Shown here: one piece after another, positions 56,601 through 64,000 of the stretch
Numbering within the stretch: the stretch's first letter is position 1
Layout of the letters: each line of letters opens with the position of its first letter
Assembly (NCBI GenBank): GCA_002270565.1
Contig: NQMI01000050.1
Coordinates: 62,001 to 126,000, forward strand
Source of the DNA: Stenocarpella maydis
Taxonomy: Eukaryota > Ascomycota > Sordariomycetes > Diaporthales > Diaporthaceae
Reading direction: 5' to 3'
Length of the DNA stretch: 64,000 bases
The notes under the pieces: model-generated
What the model saw: only the letters and a program-made list of their open reading frames with translations
The model's database searches: none
Told to the model about the DNA's origin: nothing
Translations under genes and position numbers: made by a program

Positions 56601-57899
56601 GGTCTCGTCGCTTTCAAACTCAACCCCAGCATCAGGACTCGCCGAGCCTTTATTTTAGCTGCCGCTTGTGACGGCTCTGGACAGCTCCGGCCGGCATGTG
56701 CATGTGCACGCGCATCTGCAGAGCCGTGTCCCAGCTGCGAACTCTATTCGCGCCAATGTGGCTCTGCCAGACCCAGCCCAGCCCCTTACATAACGGTCCC
56801 AGCATGAGAGGATGAGTCAAACGAGAGCCAAGCATTCTTCTTGTACATGGCTACCGCTTTCAGACGAAGCCGTGCGCGTGCGGCGCGGGTTTGGACGACT
56901 GATTGACTGAACCGCCTAGGTGTCAGATTCCGTGAGCCTGAGGGGGGCCCGCATATGACACAGGCATATCACACGTGTACACCTCTGCGAGCATCTCGAA
57001 CGTTAAATCGCGTTGTACATTTTCTATTGGAAAGCTTGGACCCACCAGGTCTCACTCCGCCCAATTTGGTAAAAAAAGCAACTTCAGGTGGAGAAGTAAA
57101 AATTTAACGTCTGAGATGCTTGCAGAGGTGTAATGACTCCCCTGCTCGTATTGCAACGGCCCATGGGGGACAGAACAGTCTCACCATAGGCCGATAAATC
57201 GCAGCACCTCCGACCAAATGCGGCTGAGATGCCCAGCGAGGCTTCCGAACTTGGGCATAGCATTGCGCCATCCTGTCGGGAGATGGCTTGCTGATCCCAT
57301 TCCCGCTAGGCTCTGTATCGAATGCGCTGGTCGTATCTGGAATCACCACGCATTCGGCCAAGACTGCGCTCAACGCGCTGCCCGTGATAGTCTAGACAGT
57401 GTCTCACAATGTTGTATTACAGATCGCCCGTAGTATCCGCTCCCTCAAGGCCGCTACAGCAAGATTTTGGGCTGCGTTCGTCCAAGCCCGGAGCTGTCCT
57501 TTTGGGTTTCGATGCGCTTCTCGTTCAGTGGTCTATTCAAAAAATATTTCCGGGATCAATCGGGGCTGGCGGAGGTTAAAATTGACCAGCTGGTGAAGCA
57601 CAAATTGCGACTTGCGGAATAGCAAGGCTGTACTGAGACCCACGTGTCTTTAGAATAGACTTACGAGGCGGAAAAGTATGCTTCCACATTCCACATCCGG
57701 GTATGGCCCGCCTCGGCTCTTACTGCGACAAGGGGCAAAATGGCAGGGCGCGTAATACCTATGCATGGGGATCGCAATCTAACCATGCCATGTGGAGGCG
57801 GAAGGAGAAGTATTGGTATAGAGGCTCATAAGGCAAAATCACATACGGAAATAGCTTAACTTAAGGTTGCATAGCACCAGATAAGATAAGCGCTAATAT
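53614..57899. other. Gene-poor region (4.3 kb)
   Basis: GC-balanced sequence with no recognisable coding domain on either strand. Minor simple repeats are a CA run (55508-55524) and an A run (55816-55828). An exact TACTCCGTAC word lies at 56154-56163. Promoter of the MFS gene at the left end; the retrotransposon follows at the right. Confidence 0.45.
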
Positions 57900-58566
57900 T
57901 GTTATGAACCAACACGATGGCACCCCAGGGACCCGTTCCTGGACCAGCGAAACAGAAGCCACGACGCAACCCCGCAAGCACTAATGGAGTCAGCGGACCC
58001 CAGGGTTAGGGTCCGGGATCCACCAACAACCAGAATATATTAACTATATCCATAGTCTATATATTCCACTGTAGTAACTATAAACATAGGCAATATAGCC
58101 ACCTAAAGAGTCAGAATATATAAGGATATAGTTATTACTATAGTAGATAGCTTTCATAGAATAGACTCTTCAGTCATCAATCTAAGTATTTAGTTCCATC
58201 AACTAGATACCCTTACAGCTTCTAATTATACTCTTTTTATAAATAATATCTTTATATACTATAACTTAGTTATATATTACCTCTATGCCACTCTGCTAAT
58301 ATAAACCCTATAAATTATCTACTAAACCCTATAAAGGTTTAATATAATTATTATATTTTAAGAACTCTTGTTTAAAACGGCTATACATATAACTAATTAA
58401 GTAATATAAAGATATAATATTAACTACCTCCTCCAATATAAATAGGCACAGATTATAAGTGCCCGGGAAATAGTCCTATAGATTAGAGCCTTCTAATAGG
58501 AAATTAATTATCTCTATATAGTTTAGCAAGCTAAGGCTTATAAAATAAACAAGCCTAGCCCCTATA
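57900..58566 (+). mobile_element. LTR copy, first of two, with truncated internal start
   Basis: Begins TGTTATGAACCAACACGATG, closely matching the LTR start at 58567 (TGTTATGAGCCAACACGACG). Both copies share GGCACCCC, CCCAGGGTTAGGGT and TAGTAGATAGCTTTCAT followed by AGACTCTT and ATCAATCTAAGTATTTA in the same order. The copy becomes very AT-rich after ~120 bases. Probably the remnant of another copy of the same element into or beside which the second one inserted. Confidence 0.65.
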
Positions 58567-61500
58567 TGTTATGAGCCAACACGACGGCACCCCGGGGACC
58601 CATTTTAAGGACCCAGGCACCCAGGGCGAATGCCACGACACGACCCCGCAGGACCCCAACTGCTAAGTCAGCACTACCTACTATAGACCCAGGGTTAGGG
58701 TTAAGGAGAGCCCCAACCTGGCTTCGGTCGATTAGGACGAAGCCAACGGATCCAGAAAGGCGATTTTAGTTGATTAGGATAAAGCTAATGAATCCAGAAA
58801 GGCGGCTTCAGTCGATTAGGATGAAGCTAATAAAGCCATTACTAGTTACAAATAAAGAGTTAGGAACATATAAGAACATAATCATCACTATAGTAGATAG
58901 CTTTCATAAAATAGACTCTTTAATTATCAATCTAAGTATTTAATCCTAGTATTAGATGGCCTTATAGTTAGTAATTACTATTAGTTAATAATATTACTTA
59001 ATAACTGCTTAATAATATATTCTAGATATAAACTCTTAATCTTTTTAGGTTTAATATACTTAAAAACCCTCTGATTATTACATTTTAATAACTCTTATTC
59101 ATATATTGCTATGCAGACTTTAAGTAATATTATATATGGAACCCTTTATAATATTGGACTTTAGAATAACTACTCCTACTTGCAACCTCTTGCACAAGCT
59201 CGGCAATATTGCTAATCAGCCGATAGCTAACCCTTAAGTGCAAGAATTAGCCAATAATGTAGCCTGACTCTATGCCCTTATGGATAAGCGAGCTTGCTAG
59301 AATTAGAAAACGGAATAACTCCAAGAGGAAATTGCTACCCTCTGAGTAGGAGCCAATATTATTAACACCCTAATCCAGATAAAGGAATATATTAAACTTA
59401 ATATTCCGGCCCTATATAATGAAACTGCTAAATAACTTCAGGCATACCTAATGCAGGTTAGGGCCTACTAGTACTTCCACAGGTTGGATATACAGCCTAG
59501 CGGGAAAAGGATTATACATGCATTCTCTTTCCTTAAAGGACAAGCCTTAGCTTGGTTTAAGCCCTATTTAACTAACTTTATTAATACAGAATTATTTAAA
59601 GCCTATAAGCTTGAAATGCAGCAAATTTTTAGTAATTATAAAGGCTATAAGAATGCCCTTAGGTCCTTATTCCAGGACCCAAATGAGGAAGGATAGGCAG
59701 AAAGAGACCTAGTAAATTATAAATAACATAGATCAGCTATTAATTATGCTGCAGAATTCTACCGAATCTATACTAGAATTAACTATACTAATAATGTAAA
59801 GAAATTCATATTGTACTATAAATTAAAGGATAAAGTAAAAGATAAACTTAGTAAGATTATAGACTAGCCTAATAACTTTCTGTAATATATAGAAATAGCT
59901 ATTAAGATTAATAATAGACTTTATGAATAACGCTTAAAAAAGAAAGGGCAAACTTCTAAATAACCCTTATTTCATAAATATAAGCCAAATATAGGAAGGA
60001 AGTACCAGAAACCAAGTACCTAGTGGGGATAGCATGCAGGCCCTATAGAGCTGGATGCTGCCTAATGCAGAGATAAGAAAAGCATTAAATGCTATAACTG
60101 CAATAAGATGGGATACTTTGCTTTGGAATATAGGGCTCTAAAGAAAAATAGGGACTGGAAGTTAGTGCCTAAAGGAACCCAATAGGCTAATAAAGCTACC
60201 CATTAAGCTAATGTGGCCACTTGCAACACACAAGGACTACTAAGGCCCAAACCATAATAGGAGCTTGCAAATAAGTACTGCATCTATAGGACGAATATAT
60301 ATAACCAATACTAGGTATATCTGGATCAGGACTTAGATGGAGGATATAACTTCTATAACTCTAATGAAGAAGACCTTTATAATCATTTATATTTCTTATA
60401 ATATACTAAGTCCTAGTGTAAGAAACATTAGAAGAATAAGGCTTAATAGCAGCCTATTCTACTAATGAAGAATCCCCAGAAGCCTAGGATAATATATATA
60501 TTATTTAGTTGGATAGCTTGCTTTAATAACAGCTATACTACTTACCGCAGTAATAAGGAAGCCGCTAGATAGTTTCCTAAGAATGCTTTAGAAAAGTAGG
60601 GAAGAACCCTAGCGGTAGGAAATAGGGAGGAACTCCTGCAGATTAACCCCCGGATGGAAGGAAAACCTATCCCATAGGCTATACTTACGCTACAAATATA
60701 GTGGAAGGAACCATAAGACTACCTAAAATAAGCACCCCTTCTAGCCCTAAGAACTAATATTATAGCAGTCATAATTGCAGGAAGACCTTTCAAAGAAACC
60801 ATAAAACAGCCTACCCAGGACTATAAAAGACCAGGAGATACAGGATACACATATCCAATATATAATAAATATAAGGACATCTCCTGAGTATTATATATTT
60901 ATAACAGATATAAGGAATACATAAGGGAGAAAACTAAGCATAACTAATCTCCCTAATAATACCTAAATAAGGATATTAAGTATGTATATAAGTATAATAA
61001 CTTTAAGAACTAGCACCTATATTAGAAATATAATAGGATAGGATACACCCTAATAAGGCTGGACTCCTGGATACTCTTAGAATGCCTATAAACCTCTAAC
61101 GGATGGATGGATTATAATAAGCTAATCTATAAGGTGTATATACTTAATAAGGCTTAAGATTAGCATTTAATGAGACAGCAGGGGCTGCTGCTCAAATTTC
61201 TAACACCTAAAAAACAGGATTACAGCATATAATAGCTAATTAATGACCTATGAAATTCACAAGATATCACCTAATGAAACCTTGAAAGCATTAAGAAGGT
61301 CCTAGTAGTAGATAAATAATTAAAAAACTAAAAGGGCTGTTTATAAAACCTCAGATAGCAACTAACTACATTATGAGGTACCTATGTATAATAACAAGTA
61401 ACTATAGCTACCTAATGGTTTAGGTTGAGCTGGGAGTCTATATATGCTTAGTACTTATTCATAGTAAGGAATAAGGGAATTTCATATTCCTAAAGATAGT

Positions 61501-64000
61501 AAATAGATATTACCTATTATAATATAAGAAAAGGGAACCCTATAGAGTTAATATAGTAGATAGAACTAAAGTATCTTATGATAATAGAATTATTAATATG
61601 GAGACTAATCCCCTCCTAGTTTGGATTTATAACTGCACGGAATTACTATTGTTTGATATTACTAAGATAGTAAATTATTGGTTGATCTTAGGAATACCGT
61701 AGTTATGGAAGAATAATCCCTAAGTTAATTAGACTACTAGCTAAATCTTTTAGGATAATGCTATTCCCCAGAAGAAGGTTGCAATTAATGGCAAGGGAAG
61801 GAGTTATATTACTAGGGATAGTAAATAGGTAATGCATTTAAATGGACCCATGGATACCTCTGGGAGCAGGCAGAAGGCCCAACTCCAGGAAGATAGAGAA
61901 GAATTGAGCTACTTAAGTGCCTTGCGGAAGGACCAAAGCTAATTAGGAGATTAAAGTTTCCGGTACAACCAGTTAACACACAACACAGGAAAAATAATAA
62001 TACCTCCTTTATCTAGAGGAGGGAAAGGAAGAAGATAAAACCAATAGACTAGCATGAATACTAGAAGACTACCACAAATTCAAGAAAGTATTCCAGGAAA
62101 GACTTAATACTATATTACTATAATATATATAATAGGACTATAAGATACTATTAAAACCCGGAATAATGCCTTAGTTTAAGCCCATCTATAGACTTAATAA
62201 GGAACAACTTAAAGTACTTAGGGAATATCTTAATAAAAACCTTAAGAAAGGATTTATCAGACTATTATAATTACTAGCAGGATACCCAATCTTCTTTAAA
62301 CTAAAAAGAATAGTAAGCTATAACTTTATACTAACTACTAATAATTAAATAATATTATAATTAAGAACTAATACCCTCTCTCACTCATTAAGGAACTATA
62401 AGATTAACTTAGGGGAGTAAAATAATTTATAGTATTCAACTTAAAGTATAGATATAACCTTATTTAAGTAAAGGAAGGAGAAGAATGAAAGATAGCATTT
62501 AGGACATACTATAGATATTATAAGATAATAATTATGCCTTTTGGATTATCTAATGCACCTATATCATTTTAGAAAATAATCAACTAAATCCTAAGCAAAT
62601 ATATTAATATCTTTATTATTGCTTACTTAAATAATATCCTTATCTTTTCAGAAAACCATAATAAATATAAGGGATATATTAAAAAGGTTCTTTAAAAACT
62701 TTAACATATTAACCTTTTAGTAGAACCAGGAAAATGCAACTAGCATATATAAAAGGTTAACTACCTTAGATATACAATCAAATCAGGGAAAATTAAGATG
62801 TAAGAAGAAAAGGTTAAAGCAATTAAGGAATGGCCAACCCCTATAAACGTTCAGAATATTAGAGTATTCCTTAAATATACAAACTTCTATTAATAATTCA
62901 TTATATAGTATAGCAATATTAAAAAACTACTAATAGTCCTTACTAAGAAGGATTATACCTTTAGATGGATGGATACTAAATAATACGATTTTTAAATACT
63001 TAAAGATAAAGTTATAGAAGACCCCACACTTAAGGAAGCAGACCTAAAGAAGGAATTTAAAGTCCATATAAATGCCTCAGATAATGCTATAGGTAGAGAA
63101 CTTACTTAAAAAGATGACTAATGAAGGATGTATATTATTATAAACTTTAGCAAGAAGTTTAATAAATCAGAAATCTATTATATTATACTAGATAAAGAAT
63201 TCATAGTAATAGTATATACATTCTAGGAATAGTAATACTACCTTATAGAAGCTAAAAGGCAGACTAAACTCTATATGAATTATAAGAACCTTATAACCTT
63301 TATAATAACCAAGACTCTTAATAAGTAATAAGTTAGATATATAGAGTTCCTATTATAATTGAATATTAAGGTTATCTATATAGATGGAGTTAAAAATACA
63401 AGAGCAGACACGCTTAGTTAAAGACCTAACCATTAGGATAAGGATTTACTTATGGAATGGATAGTGTTTAAGACTTAAGAAGACAGAAGTCTCGTTTTTA
63501 ACTGAGAACTTAATGCTATAATTAGAGTTAACTTCCAAACTAGAAAAACCTCTGTTAATCCAAAAGAATAAGATAAGTTGATTATAAAAATATATAAAGC
63601 ACTAGCATACAGCTACTAAGGTGTTGCAGTAATAATTAAAAGGATTTAGCGGAATTACTAGATCCCTAACCTTAAGAAGAAGGTCTAAGATGTGATTAGC
63701 AAATGTAACTCACGTAATAAAAATAAGGCCTCTAGATATAAACCGTATGGATTATTAAAACCTCTATTAGTACTCATAGCTATATGGTCATCCATTAGCT
63801 TAGACATTATCATTAAACTACCTCTCTTATGAGAACCCTTAACTGGAGTATTATATGATAATATTCTAGTAGTAGTTTGTAGATTAAGCAAGTATGCATA
63901 CTTTATACTATATAAGAAAGCTAGCAGTATAGAAAAACTTATATATATATTCTTATAAATCATTATAAGAAACTATAGAATTTTATATAAAATTATCTTA
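58567..64000 (+). mobile_element. Ty3/gypsy LTR retrotransposon, RIP-degraded, incomplete at window end
   Basis: LTR start at 58567. Gag: readable at 59484-59696 (FSFLKGQALAWFKPYLTNF) with stops on either side. A zinc knuckle is decayed: from 60090, C-x2-C-x4-Tyr-x4-Tyr, where His and Cys became Tyr. Reverse transcriptase: NKEQLKVLREYLNKNLKKGF (about 62190-62260), MPFGLSNAP (about 62540) and YLNNIL (62624-62641) where the active YLDDIL should be. RNase H region about 63060-63440 (ASDNAIG). Integrase from about 63640 (NKASRYKPYGLLKPL, LDIIIKLPL). The order RT-RNase H-integrase places it in Ty3/gypsy. Base changes are mainly G-to-A and C-to-T and stops occur throughout, so no functional product is expected. 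The 3' LTR lies beyond the window. Confidence 0.88.

Noticed and set aside
63685..63963. 92-codon minus-strand frame
   Set aside because: Antisense of the degraded integrase, which is recognisable on the plus strand.

Overview
The window looks like a piece of a filamentous ascomycete genome (Pezizomycotina, most likely Sordariomycetes). The evidence is short introns of about 58-146 bp with fungal splice signals, gene families typical of that group (Zn2Cys6 and fungal_trans regulator, DUF6594 membrane protein, fungal C2H2 protein, PKR1, RAD51 close to the usual 350 residues), and a two-part base composition. GC-rich gene space is bounded at both ends by AT-rich repeats full of C-to-T/G-to-A style changes and stop codons, as expected from repeat-induced point mutation (RIP). 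No rRNA, tRNA or CRISPR was seen.

Layout. 1-0.5 kb: AT-rich decayed repeat. 2.8-11.4 kb: conserved housekeeping genes: vacuolar endopolyphosphatase PPN1, V-ATPase assembly factor PKR1, spliceosomal SmD1, an eRF1 methyltransferase MTQ2 whose frame is broken three times, and a class V aminotransferase. 11.4-17.8 kb: a gene-poor stretch with minisatellites. 17.8-31.5 kb: a RING protein, then the DNA-repair genes RAD51 and RAD17 head to head, then a large F-box protein. 31.6-34.3 kb: a fragment resembling the N-terminal part of fungal STAND/NLR-type proteins and a frameshifted C2H2 protein.

34.4-44.6 kb is the most unusual part: a decaying catabolic-type cluster. A lactonase-like metallo-beta-lactamase gene has lost its 5' end and is frameshifted at a 10-bp tandem repeat. 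An aldo/keto reductase relic has three nonsense codons. An amidase relic has lost its catalytic centre and carries a 588-bp inverted-repeat transposable element with 9-bp target duplications. These lie next to an intact amidase gene and a convergent Zn2Cys6 regulator, which may be the surviving part of the pathway. 46.3-53.5 kb: a DUF6594 membrane protein, an inverted pair of small unknown paralogues (one intact, one broken) and an MFS transporter. 53.6-57.9 kb: no gene seen. 57.9-64 kb: Ty3/gypsy LTR retrotransposon material (two LTR starts 667 bp apart, gag, zinc knuckle, RT, RNase H, integrase), heavily mutated and running off the window end.

Gene models were built by eye from reading frames, splice signals and remembered family motifs. 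No alignment or database search was run, so exon borders and weak family calls are provisional.
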